Shown here piece by piece: positions 1-6,933 of a DNA stretch of 13,061 bases. The notes beneath the pieces were generated by a model. It was not told the origin of the DNA. It saw only the letters and a list, made by a program, of their open reading frames with translations, and did not search any database. The DNA is from Methanosarcina sp. (GTDB lineage Archaea > Halobacteriota > Methanosarcinia > Methanosarcinales > Methanosarcinaceae): the NCBI GenBank assembly GCA_013331265.1, contig DUGS01000140.1, forward strand, positions 1 through 13,061. The letters are read 5' to 3'. The position numbers and the translations under genes are program-made. Each line of letters opens with the position of its first letter. The stretch's first letter is position 1.

Positions 1-157
1 TTTTATCTAACTGTCAAAGTCAGGTTAAAATGAATCTCGATTGCGCCTCGGGAGTATGCGGTCTTTTGACGTGTCGGTCCCAGCTCTGCGCGTCTCAGGA
101 AGAAGAAAATTGAAAGACTTTCCTCTGGGTCATAGAAATGAATCATGGAAGTGAACC
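1..157. other. 3' flank, no supported gene
   Basis: This stretch lies downstream of the M4 peptidase stop. A 47-codon minus-strand frame (146 to 3) starting MIHFYDPEE is open, but only a weak AAGG lies ahead of its ATG and the product resembles nothing I know, so it is not called. Bases 40-105 look more GC-rich than the other intergenic regions here. I see no tRNA or repeat. Confidence 0.3.
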
Positions 158-2482
158 TTAAAGGAATTCCAGGTCACTCTCGTATGTAATATTCAACTCC
201 CAGCTGTCCAGGCTGCCTTCGTTGCCTTCTGCCTGGTCCATAACCTTCAAAATCCAGACTCCTCTCATTTCTTTGCTTAAAACAGGAAGCAGGAGTTCGT
301 CAGATTTGGTACTGAATGTTTTTTCGAGATCATGTATGCCGTATCCGCTCCTGTCATGAAGTACCAGTTCTTCCCCGGAAGGCATTGTGAGTGTGATTTT
401 CAGGTCACCTGTTGAAGGGTGGGAAATTTCAAGGGATAATCTGAGCTCTACGATTTTTCCGCTTCTTTCGATTTCTATCTGGCTTGCTATGCCTGAAGGA
501 TTATTATCAGGGATTACAAGCCAGGGGAAAACTTCCCTTTTAATCTCCTCTTTTTCAACCGCCTGCACAAGAAATTTAACTCCCCAGCTTAGAAAAGATC
601 CCACATTCCCCTTTGAAAGATCGGCAACTGTTAGAGTCCATTTTCCCCATACCCTCTCTCCTATGCAAGCTTTGAGGTCCGGGAGCGAACCAGGGTTATA
701 TGTCCTGATGAGGCTCCTGTCTTTTCGGGCAAGCCGGTCATGCAAAACTATACGTTTTCCCGCAGGTGTAAACAGGATGACCCTGAGGTCCCTGAGATAG
801 GAGTGCTCAATATTTACACTCACCCGGATGTCTTTTACAAGCCCGTCTTCCGGGATATAAATGGAACTCAGGACTCCTTCAGGATACATGTCCGGGATCA
901 GGATTCCGGGAGAAACCTCCTTTTCAACCAGAAACAGGCCTTCCATGCCTTCAGGTTTTCCGAGACCAACTGCAGCCCAGGCATTTCTGATTGCAGTATA
1001 CTCGGGCCCTTTTTCTCCATACAGCTGGCGGCAGGCGTTCAGGAGGGCGTACCTGGCTTCCCGGAAAGTCCACCTGCAAAGGGTTGCACTGTACAGGTAT
1101 GCGGTAAAGGCAAGGTAATAGATCTTTTCAGCTTTTGTTCTGGGAATTCCCTTAACCTTTATCCCATAATGGGTTCCGCCATTAATGGTCAGGTAGGCAG
1201 CCTTGTTGGGGATTCCACTGTTCAGGTGAATATACCCTGCCTGATTTTTTTGCAGGTCAGGAAGCTCTCCGGGAGCAAGCCGAATGTAATTGTCAATGTG
1301 GTCCGGTTGCCCGTACCTGGGAGGATCGGAAATGTCTCGCAGGGCGTCTCCCGGATGAAAAGGGGTGTAGACCCCTTCTCCTATTTCCCAGTTCGTTATC
1401 CTTTCTTTATTTGAGATAAAAACTGAAAAAATATCGGCAAAGGACTCATCAAGAGCTCCTGCCTCTTCACTGTACACAAACCTGGCTGCCTGGGCGGCAA
1501 CGGCATGTGCCAGTTCATGAGCTACAATATCGAGTGCGAAAGCCATGGGCTTCCAGCGAAAACCATCCCCGTCCCCGAAAACAAGCTGTCTGTGATAGTC
1601 GCTCCAGAAAGAATTGTTATAGTTTCGCTTAAAATGGACAGTAGAAACGAGAGGGGAGCCTCTGTTATCATAGCTATCTCTCCCAAAATTGTTTTTGAAG
1701 TAATCGTACACCATGCCCATATTCTCATGGGCTGCCATGGCTACCTCATCCTTAGAAGTCTGGCTGTTTTCAAGCAGCAGTTCCCCAGGCAGTAATACCT
1801 CATTTTTCGCAGTGTAGGTCTTTCTAAGAAGAGCAGATCTGATCTGAGAGAATTTGTACAGCTGCTTACCGGTATGGGCATCAATGAAATGAATCATTCC
1901 TGCAAACCCTTCTGCAAATATGGACTCAATCTGCCAGGCCAGATGAAGCTTTTTCATTGGAGATTTTTTCAGGTTAAGCTGTTTTTTATGTTCCCTAAAG
2001 AGCATCAATCTTGAGCTGGGAATCGTACCAGCATTCTCCAGACCAATATCCCGAAGGACAATTTCAATAGCTTCTTCCCTTTTAATTTTTGGCTCAAGGG
2101 AAAAATGCACCTCTGCTATGCGGAAGTCCCGGTATGCAATTAACTCGCCAGCAGGGTTTATGTGGACCTGGACAGATCCCTCAAAAACAGGGATGCCTTT
2201 TATGTGCTGGAGGAAAATAACGTGGTGAAACCCGGAAAAATCGGTCTCTACATTGAAAAGTTCCAGGTTTTCATCAAGCTCTGGCTGCATGTCCAGAAGT
2301 TCCCTGAAATCTTCCAGAAATTTTTTTGCTATATTTTCAGGGCTTTCAGTTGAGGGCTTTGAAAGAGTACCTTTGATGAATTCAGGAATTTTCATCCCGG
2401 AATCCCAGAAGATTTCAGATTCAGGGTCGATTTCCTTTAATTTCTCGACAGCTTTTGCCTGTTCCTCACTCAGATCCGACAT
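158..2482 (-). CDS. Thermolysin-family (M4) zinc metallopeptidase with propeptide and two P domains, no signal peptide
   Basis: This is a zinc endopeptidase of the thermolysin type, 774 residues. Residues 50-120 resemble the FTP propeptide and 130-213 a PepSY-like inhibitory segment. The catalytic domain (about 220-508) has NNSFW (289-293), GDGDG (303-307), the zinc motif HELAH (322-326), Tyr337 matching thermolysin Tyr157, the third zinc ligand Glu346 in GALDES, and His419 in IHLNSG matching catalytic His231. All spacings up to Glu346 match thermolysin. The position of thermolysin Asp226 appears to be Gln414, which is unusual. Two tandem P (proprotein convertase) domains follow at about 522-638 and 650-768, each ending in a W-x-L-x-V-x-D...GxLxSW pattern. 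The N-terminus (MSDLSEEQAK) is hydrophilic with no signal peptide, and no in-frame start lies just upstream; GAGGG sits 4 bases before the ATG. The family is certain; cell location and activity are not. Confidence 0.93.
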   Translation of the reverse strand: MSDLSEEQAKAVEKLKEIDPESEIFWDSGMKIPEFIKGTLSKPSTESPENIAKKFLEDFRELLDMQPELDENLELFNVETDFSGFHHVIFLQHIKGIPVFEGSVQVHINPAGELIAYRDFRIAEVHFSLEPKIKREEAIEIVLRDIGLENAGTIPSSRLMLFREHKKQLNLKKSPMKKLHLAWQIESIFAEGFAGMIHFIDAHTGKQLYKFSQIRSALLRKTYTAKNEVLLPGELLLENSQTSKDEVAMAAHENMGMVYDYFKNNFGRDSYDNRGSPLVSTVHFKRNYNNSFWSDYHRQLVFGDGDGFRWKPMAFALDIVAHELAHAVAAQAARFVYSEEAGALDESFADIFSVFISNKERITNWEIGEGVYTPFHPGDALRDISDPPRYGQPDHIDNYIRLAPGELPDLQKNQAGYIHLNSGIPNKAAYLTINGGTHYGIKVKGIPRTKAEKIYYLAFTAYLYSATLCRWTFREARYALLNACRQLYGEKGPEYTAIRNAWAAVGLGKPEGMEGLFLVEKEVSPGILIPDMYPEGVLSSIYIPEDGLVKDIRVSVNIEHSYLRDLRVILFTPAGKRIVLHDRLARKDRSLIRTYNPGSLPDLKACIGERVWGKWTLTVADLSKGNVGSFLSWGVKFLVQAVEKEEIKREVFPWLVIPDNNPSGIASQIEIERSGKIVELRLSLEISHPSTGDLKITLTMPSGEELVLHDRSGYGIHDLEKTFSTKSDELLLPVLSKEMRGVWILKVMDQAEGNEGSLDSWELNITYESDLEFL

Positions 2483-2639
2483 ATTTCCCTCAGCTTTCCA
2501 ATCTCCTTCATAAACAATCTCCAGATCTATTCAATCCCTATTTATCCGGCCCTTACCTGATTCATCCCCTTTGATGGTCATTACTTAATTTGATCCGAGT
2601 GAATTTAAAGCTAATTTGAGCTTTATTTGATTCCTGTTT
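2483..2639 (-). promoter_or_regulatory. Spacer with possible promoter of the M4 peptidase gene
   Basis: An AT-rich ATAAATA on the minus strand near 2538-2544 is a candidate TATA box, with a start site expected around 2515 and GAGGG just ahead of the peptidase ATG. A small hairpin (AAAGCT 2607-2612 with AGCTTT 2619-2624) lies just after the stop of the upstream membrane-protein gene and could be its 3' end. Both assignments are weak. Confidence 0.25.
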
Positions 2640-3014
2640 TTAGTCAGGAGGCATGACCTCTGTAAGGATACTCCAGCAAACCCGAAAAAAGGCCAGAATG
2701 TAAAAGATTACAACCGCAAACCTGTCTACGCTCTCCACCCACTGCAAAACCCTGGTCCAGAGCAAGGAAAAGAAAACAGCCGAGAGGTAAGGTAAAGGAG
2801 AAGTCCAACCGAAGAAGGAAAAAACAAGATAAAGCTGAGCAAAAGCAAAAAAGCCCATCCCCGCAGGAAAACAGGGATAAACGGAATACATGCCTGCAAA
2901 GTCGGCACCTGCGGTATATAGGAGGTGCGGGATAAGAGATATGGAGGCAAAAACCAGAAACTGCCAGCTTTTTAGAGTCTCCTTTAAGGGTTTTATCTTT
3001 CGCCTGTGTCTCAT
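2640..3014 (-). CDS. Small integral membrane protein, unknown function
   Basis: The product is 124 residues, very hydrophobic after a basic N-terminus (MRHRRKIKPLK). About four membrane segments can be drawn: roughly 18-35, 38-58, 60-85 and 98-118. The basic start suggests the N-terminus faces the cytoplasm. The ATG has GGGGAG three bases upstream, and an AATATATAAT TATA-like box lies at 3041-3050, so the gene looks expressed, possibly with a very short leader. It lies on the same strand as the M4 peptidase, 157 bases ahead of it, so co-transcription is possible but not shown. I do not recognise a family and propose no function. Confidence 0.65.
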   Translation of the reverse strand: MRHRRKIKPLKETLKSWQFLVFASISLIPHLLYTAGADFAGMYSVYPCFPAGMGFFAFAQLYLVFSFFGWTSPLPYLSAVFFSLLWTRVLQWVESVDRFAVVIFYILAFFRVCWSILTEVMPPD

Positions 3015-3040
3015 ATACTCCCCTGGAATTATAGGGGTTG

Positions 3041-3050
3041 ATTATATATT
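3041..3050 (-). promoter_or_regulatory. TATA box for the small membrane protein gene
   Basis: On the minus strand this reads AATATATAAT, centred about 31 bases before the ATG at 3014. An archaeal start site 25-27 bases downstream would fall within a few bases of the ribosome binding site, so the leader would be very short. Confidence 0.4.
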
Positions 3051-3277
3051 TCGTTTCCTGCAGGGGTTGGATACAGTATTGAAATGTTCCATCACAACAC
3101 AGGAAAAACGATACAGTTATATGGGAAATAAAAAACTTAGAGAAAAGAAAGAAAATTGAATGAAAAAGGTGAGAAACGGATTAATCAGGACTCCGGATTG
3201 ATTTATTTAGTAACCTGGGACAACCGGGTGCCTGAAACGCAAAACATTAATCCAATGCCGGATATCCTTCAATTCCA

Positions 3278-4309
3278 ATGTATAGAGCAATCCGGATACC
3301 GCCTGAAAAAGGAGAAGAAATAAGGGAAAAAGCAGTTGCCGGGAAATTTCTGGACACTACAAGAAAAATCCGAAAAATCCAGACTGAAAAAGGCACTTTT
3401 CTCGAAATACCTGTTACCGAGGCTGCAGGGGAAACAGTTGAAGGATTTCCTGTAATTGAGCAGGAAGACATTGAATTCCTGAAGCCTCCGGCTTCTCTTA
3501 AAGAATACCTGAAAGGCTCCCTTTCCGAAACAGAACTTGCTCAGGTCCCTTCGGGCTGGCAGGTCCTTGGAGATATAATAATAATTAGCATCCCCGACGC
3601 TCTTGATGAGAAAAAGCTCATAATAGCTGAGGCTCTTCTTTCCATGTACCCAAAGTGCAGGAGCGTTGTAAGAGACTTTGGAATAGAAGGGCAGTTCCGT
3701 CAGCCAAAAAGAGAACTCCTTCTGGGTAGTAGCACCGAAACCATCCATAAAGAACACGGCTGCTTTTTCAAGCAGGATGTAACCAGAGTGATGTACTCCA
3801 AAGGTAACCTGGAAGAAAGGAAAAGAATGAGCAGGCTTGGGAAAGGAGAAGTCGTTGTGGACATGTTTGCAGGAATAGGATATTTTTCAATTCCCATGGC
3901 TGTCCATGCAAGACCGGAAAAAATTATCTCTATAGAAATAAATCCTGAATCCTTTGCCTACCTGAAGGAGAATATCAGGCTGAACCATGTAGAGGATATT
4001 ATTACCCCGGTTCTGGGAGACTGTGCTCAGGCTGCTCCCGAAGGTGAGGTAGATAGAGTAATTATGGGATATGTGGGGACAACACACCATTATCTGGAAC
4101 CGGCTATAAAAGCTTTGAAAAAAAGCGGAGGAATCCTTCACTATCATGAAACAGTGCCCGAAAATCTCGCAAGGACAAGGCCTGAAGAAAGGATTAAAAT
4201 AGCTGCCGAATCCCTGGGCAAAAAAGCTGAAGTCCTGGAAACCCGAAGGATAAAAAAGTATTCTCCTGGAGTCCTGCACGTTGTTGTGGATGTGCGGATT
4301 TTTGCATAA
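3278..4309 (+). CDS. taw2: Taw2, tRNA-Phe 4-demethylwyosine(37) aminocarboxypropyltransferase (TYW2/Trm5 superfamily)
   Basis: Taw2 transfers the 3-amino-3-carboxypropyl group of S-adenosylmethionine to C7 of 4-demethylwyosine at position 37 of tRNA-Phe, after Trm5 and Taw1. The protein has 343 residues. An N-terminal domain (1-130) leads into a Trm5-like Rossmann fold with SAM motif I VVDMFAGIGYFSIP (193-206), an acidic ribose-binding residue in SIEINPE (Glu220), and GD at 247-248. The key discriminator is DRVIMGYVGTTHHYL (259-273) followed by LHYHE (287-291). Archaeal Taw2 proteins carry this, while Trm5 has an N-L-P motif here and transfers methyl. The start is the first ATG of the frame; no good ribosome binding site precedes it, so the leader may be short or initiation unusual. 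A TTATTTAGTA at about 3199 could be the TATA box. It converges with the gene at 4345. Trm5 is the main alternative. Confidence 0.9.
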   Translation: MYRAIRIPPEKGEEIREKAVAGKFLDTTRKIRKIQTEKGTFLEIPVTEAAGETVEGFPVIEQEDIEFLKPPASLKEYLKGSLSETELAQVPSGWQVLGDIIIISIPDALDEKKLIIAEALLSMYPKCRSVVRDFGIEGQFRQPKRELLLGSSTETIHKEHGCFFKQDVTRVMYSKGNLEERKRMSRLGKGEVVVDMFAGIGYFSIPMAVHARPEKIISIEINPESFAYLKENIRLNHVEDIITPVLGDCAQAAPEGEVDRVIMGYVGTTHHYLEPAIKALKKSGGILHYHETVPENLARTRPEERIKIAAESLGKKAEVLETRRIKKYSPGVLHVVVDVRIFA

Positions 4310-4316
4310 AGGTTTT

Positions 4317-4352
4317 AACTCTGATTTATAATTTTTTCGGCAATTCAGAGTT
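4317..4352. terminator. Candidate bidirectional terminator between convergent genes
   Basis: AACTCTGA (4317-4324) pairs perfectly with TCAGAGTT (4345-4352), with a T6 run (4332-4337) in the loop on the plus strand. The right arm contains the stop codon of the minus-strand gene. The position between two converging genes fits a shared transcription end. Confidence 0.45.
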
Positions 4353-4911
4353 CTTTAGGTATAAAGCGGTATCCTGGTGCTCTCTCTCCTGCCGGAGACC
4401 TGACTCCGATGTACACATTCATATGTATGATTTTTTCGTAAATGTTGCGTTTGTGGACAATTGGCCACCAGCCGTAGAGGAAAATATGCACCGGCTCCCA
4501 CATCGCAACCCAGCCAATGATAAGAAGGCCCTCAGAAAAAAGAGTTTTTACAAGGCTTTCTTCAAAAGTCGCAAGCAGCCGGGTAACAAGCAGACACAAA
4601 AAAAGGAAGGTGAGAGCTATTATGAGGTTTCTTCTGCCCTGATAAAGCAACCTCTTCAGTTCTATATCAGCCAGGAGCTTTTTGTAAGAAAAGTGGTTCT
4701 TTATAGCTTCTTTAAGGTCAGCTTCGATTTCTGCACTGACCTCAGAAGGCGGAAGGTATATCATGATTTCAAGGGGCTTTTTCAGAGGGAATTCGTCTAC
4801 AGCGTTATAGAGGTATTCTTCTGCATCCAGATTAAGCTCTTTTTCTCGAAACGGGGCAGGGTCAAAAGAGTCAAAGAGCTGAAGAAAGCTTTTGAGTTCG
4901 AGTTCAATCAC
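4345..4911 (-). CDS. Conserved membrane-anchored protein, unknown function
   Basis: The protein has 188 residues from a GTG start. The N-terminal half (1-92) is soluble and acidic, with LFDSFDPAPF (12-21) and a DAEEYLYN stretch (29-36), then two membrane segments at about 94-113 and 124-147. The second runs into GWVAMWEPVHIFLYGWWPI (133-151), the most distinctive part, followed by a basic tail. From memory, similar proteins occur in bacteria and archaea as uncharacterised membrane proteins with the same DPxPF...DAEE...WWP layout, and they begin near this point, which supports the GTG. AGGA lies six bases before the GTG. The frame stays open upstream to a TAA with no ATG, GTG or TTG. The gene is alone on its strand here and I infer no function. 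Confidence 0.75.
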   Translation of the reverse strand: MIELELKSFLQLFDSFDPAPFREKELNLDAEEYLYNAVDEFPLKKPLEIMIYLPPSEVSAEIEADLKEAIKNHFSYKKLLADIELKRLLYQGRRNLIIALTFLFLCLLVTRLLATFEESLVKTLFSEGLLIIGWVAMWEPVHIFLYGWWPIVHKRNIYEKIIHMNVYIGVRSPAGERAPGYRFIPKEL

Positions 4912-5011
4912 AGGTATTCCTGCATGTTCTCTGTAAAGAGCTTCCGTCCCTTCGCCTGAAAATCTTTTCTTGCTGCCCCCAGTGCCTGCTCTTATTTATC
5001 TCCCCCCTTTC

Positions 5012-5036
5012 CGGTTTTATAAAGAATATATTTGCA
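5012..5036 (-). promoter_or_regulatory. Possible promoter for the 4345-4911 gene, with T-run
   Basis: The minus strand contains AATATATTCTTTATAAAA, with two TATA-like cores about 105-120 bases before the GTG. Just upstream, a T8 run on the minus strand near 5040-5047 could end transcription from the 5167-5715 gene, as archaeal termination often uses T-runs. Confidence 0.3.
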
Positions 5037-5166
5037 TTGAAAAAAAATAGCTTCTTACTTCCCACTTATTATCTGCCCGAAACCCTAGATTAATATTGAG
5101 TTGGCAAGATATAAACCCTGAGATAATCCAGAAAAGATGTTTGGAAAAACTATTTTGATTAAAAAA

Positions 5167-5715
5167 TCAGAAGTTAGCTACAGCAGACATAATTGCCTGA
5201 TGCAGTTCTTTTGGGTTCTTAGAGCTGATTACCACTCTTTTCCCGGTAATGAGTTTCAGGGTTACAACAAAATTCGCTCTTTTTGAAGGGGTTTTATCCA
5301 TGCAGTCCTTCTCGTTAAATGGCTCATACGCCTGAATTTTGCATTCTTCAATAACATAAATAGGGATTTTCTTAAATGAGGGATTCAGAGGTGCTAAACG
5401 TATGTAGATCCCATCCTTTCGAACCTCTGTGATATGTTTTGTACAGTAGAACAAAAGGGGAAACAATACTCCGAAAATAAACCATAGAGCCAATAAACAA
5501 AAATCAGGAACATTCTGAACTCCGGCGGGTTTTCCGAAAGCAAGGCTGTGGATCTCTATGTACCAGAGTAGAAGGGCAGGATAAAGGACAGATGCCAGAA
5601 AAACATTATTGTGCAGGTTCTGTACTTCTCTAAAGATTAAACCTTTTTCCGGATGTTCCGCTGTAACCTCTCCCTTATTAATGTAACCTGACCAGATACA
5701 TACCCATATAAACAC
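5167..5715 (-). CDS. Two-helix membrane protein (DUF6141-like), start codon uncertain
   Basis: The recognisable protein begins around EKGLIFREVQ (residues 23-32 counted from GTG 5715). It has membrane segments at about 36-56 and 71-91, the motif TEVRKDGIYIR (96-106), and a cytoplasmic beta-rich tail ending KNPKELHQAIMS. From memory this resembles small DUF6141 membrane proteins, but their glycine-rich YGGWG segment is replaced here by EPFNEKDCMDKTPSK. The start is a problem: the only canonical start before the conserved region is GTG 5715, which overlaps a good TATA box (5705-5712). A strong AAGGGAGAGG ribosome binding site lies at 5667-5676, yet the codons after it are GTT ACA GCG. Either translation begins at a non-standard codon, the start was lost, or transcription starts further upstream. 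Function is unknown. Confidence 0.7.
   Translation of the reverse strand: MFIWVCIWSGYINKGEVTAEHPEKGLIFREVQNLHNNVFLASVLYPALLLWYIEIHSLAFGKPAGVQNVPDFCLLALWFIFGVLFPLLFYCTKHITEVRKDGIYIRLAPLNPSFKKIPIYVIEECKIQAYEPFNEKDCMDKTPSKRANFVVTLKLITGKRVVISSKNPKELHQAIMSAVANF
5705..5712 (-). promoter_or_regulatory. TATA box overlapping the first codons of the 5167-5715 frame
   Basis: The minus strand reads TTTATATG. A start site 25 bases on, near 5683, would leave a leader of a few bases before the AAGGGAGAGG ribosome binding site (5667-5676). This fits translation starting near 5660-5667, not at GTG 5715. Confidence 0.5.
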
Positions 5716-5732
5716 ATTTCTTATAGTCCTTA

Positions 5733-5770
5733 TTAAGAAGCACCCTTATCTTTAAGGAGCACCCTTATCT
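5733..5770. repeat. 19-bp tandem repeat, two copies
   Basis: TTAAGAAGCACCCTTATCT (5733-5751) is followed directly by TTAAGGAGCACCCTTATCT (5752-5770), with one mismatch. It begins 21 bases upstream of the TATA box at 5705-5712, where an activator or repressor could bind, but it may equally be a slippage duplication. Confidence 0.85.
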
Positions 5771-5962
5771 GCGAACAGTGACTCACAGATTAAGTTAGCA
5801 AGTTCTAAGTAAATGTCAATTTTTGACTGGAAAGGTATGTTAATTGAAATTTTATCTATTTTTCTTTATTAGAACTGAGTAAATAAATCTTCCGAAAAAA
5901 TGAAAGTTTTATATTATATTTAATTTAGAAATCCATGTTGTGATCTAAAAGTAACCATATTA

Positions 5963-6123
5963 GAAACTGTCTTAAAACTCGACTCATTTCTACAATTGGG
6001 TAATGGGCACTGGTGTATTTAAATACACACGGGGCATTATTCCGAAATACAGGGCATAAATTAGCTTTTTAATAAAATATATTGTCCAGTTGTAGAACAA
6101 AGTGTGGTTTTGAGACAGCCTGG
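5963..6123. mobile_element. MITE-like element with imperfect terminal inverted repeats
   Basis: The left end from 5967 (CTGTCTTAAAAC...) matches the reverse complement of the right end ending at 6118 (CTGTCTCAAAAC...) without gaps over 39 bases, 28 identical, including shared blocks CTGTCT, AAAAC, TTCTACAA and TGG. TATTA occurs just outside each end (5958-5962 and 6124-6128), a possible target duplication. The inside, about 75 bases, is AT-rich, has no transposase frame and contains a 16-bp palindrome. CTGTCTCAAAA-type ends are common in insertion sequences, so this is probably a non-autonomous derivative or deletion remnant. The exact ends and family are uncertain. Confidence 0.6.
6013..6028. 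repeat. Perfect 16-bp palindrome
   Basis: GTGTATTTAAATACAC is its own reverse complement and lies between the two inverted repeats of the MITE-like element. It could form a cruciform or be a dimer-binding site; nothing else indicates its role. Confidence 0.8.
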
Positions 6124-6149
6124 TATTAATAAAACCTTGAGAGGAGAGT

Positions 6150-6203
6150 ATGGAAAAAGTTGAAAAATGTGAGAACACTGTAGAAAAATTGATAAACTAT
6201 TAA
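6150..6203 (+). CDS. Candidate 17-residue peptide
   Basis: An ATG with the strong ribosome binding site GAGGAG three bases upstream opens a short frame encoding MEKVEKCENTVEKLINY, ending in TAA. The peptide is charged and could form an amphipathic helix. It lies between the MITE-like element and the IS605-end-like hairpin, so it may be a 5' remnant of a lost gene, a genuine small peptide, or chance. Confidence 0.25.
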   Translation: MEKVEKCENTVEKLINY

Positions 6204-6236
6204 ATATTATAAGTTAAGGTGCAGAAGTATTTGAGA

Positions 6237-6284
6237 GTGAACTGCCCCTCCCTGCCAGCCTCTGGCTGTCGAGGAAGGAGCTTC
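6237..6284 (-). mobile_element. IS605/TnpB right-end-like hairpin, copy 1 (remnant)
   Basis: On the minus strand this runs GAAGCTCCTTCCTCG, a hairpin with inner stem CAGCC/GGCTG, then CAGGGAGGGGCAGTTCAC. The same layout, GAAG...stem...GGGGNAGTTCAC, recurs at 10277-10323. From memory this is the pattern at the 3' end of archaeal tnpB genes (the omega-RNA end). No tnpB frame is present nearby, so this is at most a solo end. TTTGAG flanks it on both sides (6230-6235 and 6286-6291). A stand-alone structured RNA or terminator is possible instead. Confidence 0.5.
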
Positions 6285-6298
6285 TTTTGAGTATTTCA

Positions 6299-6318
6299 GG
6301 TCCGGTTGGACCAAAAAA
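6299..6318 (-). terminator. Probable 3' end of the SET gene
   Basis: Seven bases after the SET stop codon the minus strand has a T6 run (6313-6318), followed by a small hairpin GGTCC-AACC-GGACC (6299-6312). Archaeal transcription often ends at such T-runs. Confidence 0.4.
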
Positions 6319-6324
6319 TCAGTT

Positions 6325-6714
6325 CTAGCTCGCAACATCAAACCAGACCGGGGTTTTGTCTTCCGGGTCGCAATTATAGTTTATGGTAATTTCCTCATCT
6401 TTCTTGATATCTTTTATACAGACGTATTTTAAAAGGCTGTTGCTGAAGTCTTTCTGGTATTTTGCATTCGGGGTATATGAGTGGTTATAAAGGGACCCAT
6501 AGCCCAAAGCAATCGCTCCTGCCCTTGAATCTACCCCCCACGCGAAGTAGTAATTGTAGAGCTGGGTAAGCTCAAGATTATCTATTTCTTCGGGAGGAAG
6601 GACAATAACCGGGCAGGTTTCTATTACTTCACCTTTTTTAAAATTTCTCTGTGCAAATACGCCTCTACCTTTTCCTGGTGCGTCTTTAACACATATCAAT
6701 GGCATAAATGACAT
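6325..6714 (-). CDS. SET-domain protein-lysine methyltransferase
   Basis: This 129-residue protein is almost only a SET domain, which transfers methyl from S-adenosylmethionine to lysine side chains. It has the N-terminal cofactor motif GKGRGVFA (14-21), the core GYGSLYNHSYTPNA (71-84) with the pseudoknot Asn77-His78, and EEITINYN (107-114) with the conserved tyrosine at 113. There is no cysteine-rich post-SET region. A small SET protein of Methanosarcina mazei has been reported to methylate the chromatin protein MC1-alpha, so a DNA-binding protein is a reasonable but unproven substrate. The ATG at 6714 has GGAG nine bases upstream; an internal ATG (residue 4) is an alternative. ATTATAAATG near 6784-6793 could be the TATA box. 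The gene lies 219 bases beyond the permease stop on the same strand. Confidence 0.9.
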   Translation of the reverse strand: MSFMPLICVKDAPGKGRGVFAQRNFKKGEVIETCPVIVLPPEEIDNLELTQLYNYYFAWGVDSRAGAIALGYGSLYNHSYTPNAKYQKDFSNSLLKYVCIKDIKKDEEITINYNCDPEDKTPVWFDVAS

Positions 6715-6889
6715 CTGATCAGGCTCCTGTATATGTTCAAAATTGCCTGGAAAACTATTACATTATTTTGATAATGCAACTCATTTATAATTTTCCGTCA
6801 GTAACTAAATATAGAAGAGTTTTTGTAAATTTTTGCGAATATTCTAAAAATTATATAATCTTCCAGAGTTCCCATGGAAATCTTTTTTG

Positions 6890-6929
6890 AAGATAGACCC
6901 TCACTATTAAAGACAGACCCTCACTATTA
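6890..6929. repeat. 20-bp tandem repeat, two copies
   Basis: AAGATAGACCCTCACTATTA (6890-6909) is followed directly by AAGACAGACCCTCACTATTA (6910-6929), with one mismatch. It lies four bases past the stop codon of the first permease gene, in its 3' untranslated region. Confidence 0.85.
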
Positions 6930-6933
6930 TTCC

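Noticed and set aside
3..146. 47-codon minus-strand frame beginning MIHFYDPEE
   Set aside because: It is short, has only a weak ribosome binding site and no recognisable similarity; the open frame could be chance.
740..1414. 224-codon plus-strand frame opposite the M4 peptidase gene
   Set aside because: It is antisense to an intact, motif-rich gene, and its product shows no domain; it is a shadow of the coding strand.
4912..4995. Upstream ATA start with GGGGGGAG for the 4345-4911 membrane protein
   Set aside because: The frame is open and a strong ribosome-site-like sequence precedes ATA 4995, but GTG 4911 has its own AGGA six bases upstream and homologues as I recall them begin near it.
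5733..5770. CRISPR array
   Set aside because: The repeats here and elsewhere occur only twice, abut each other or have tiny spacers, and no cas gene is present.
5990..6178. 62-codon minus-strand frame across the MITE-like element
   Set aside because: It runs through both an inverted-repeat arm and the palindrome, has no ribosome binding site I can see, and shows no protein-like composition.
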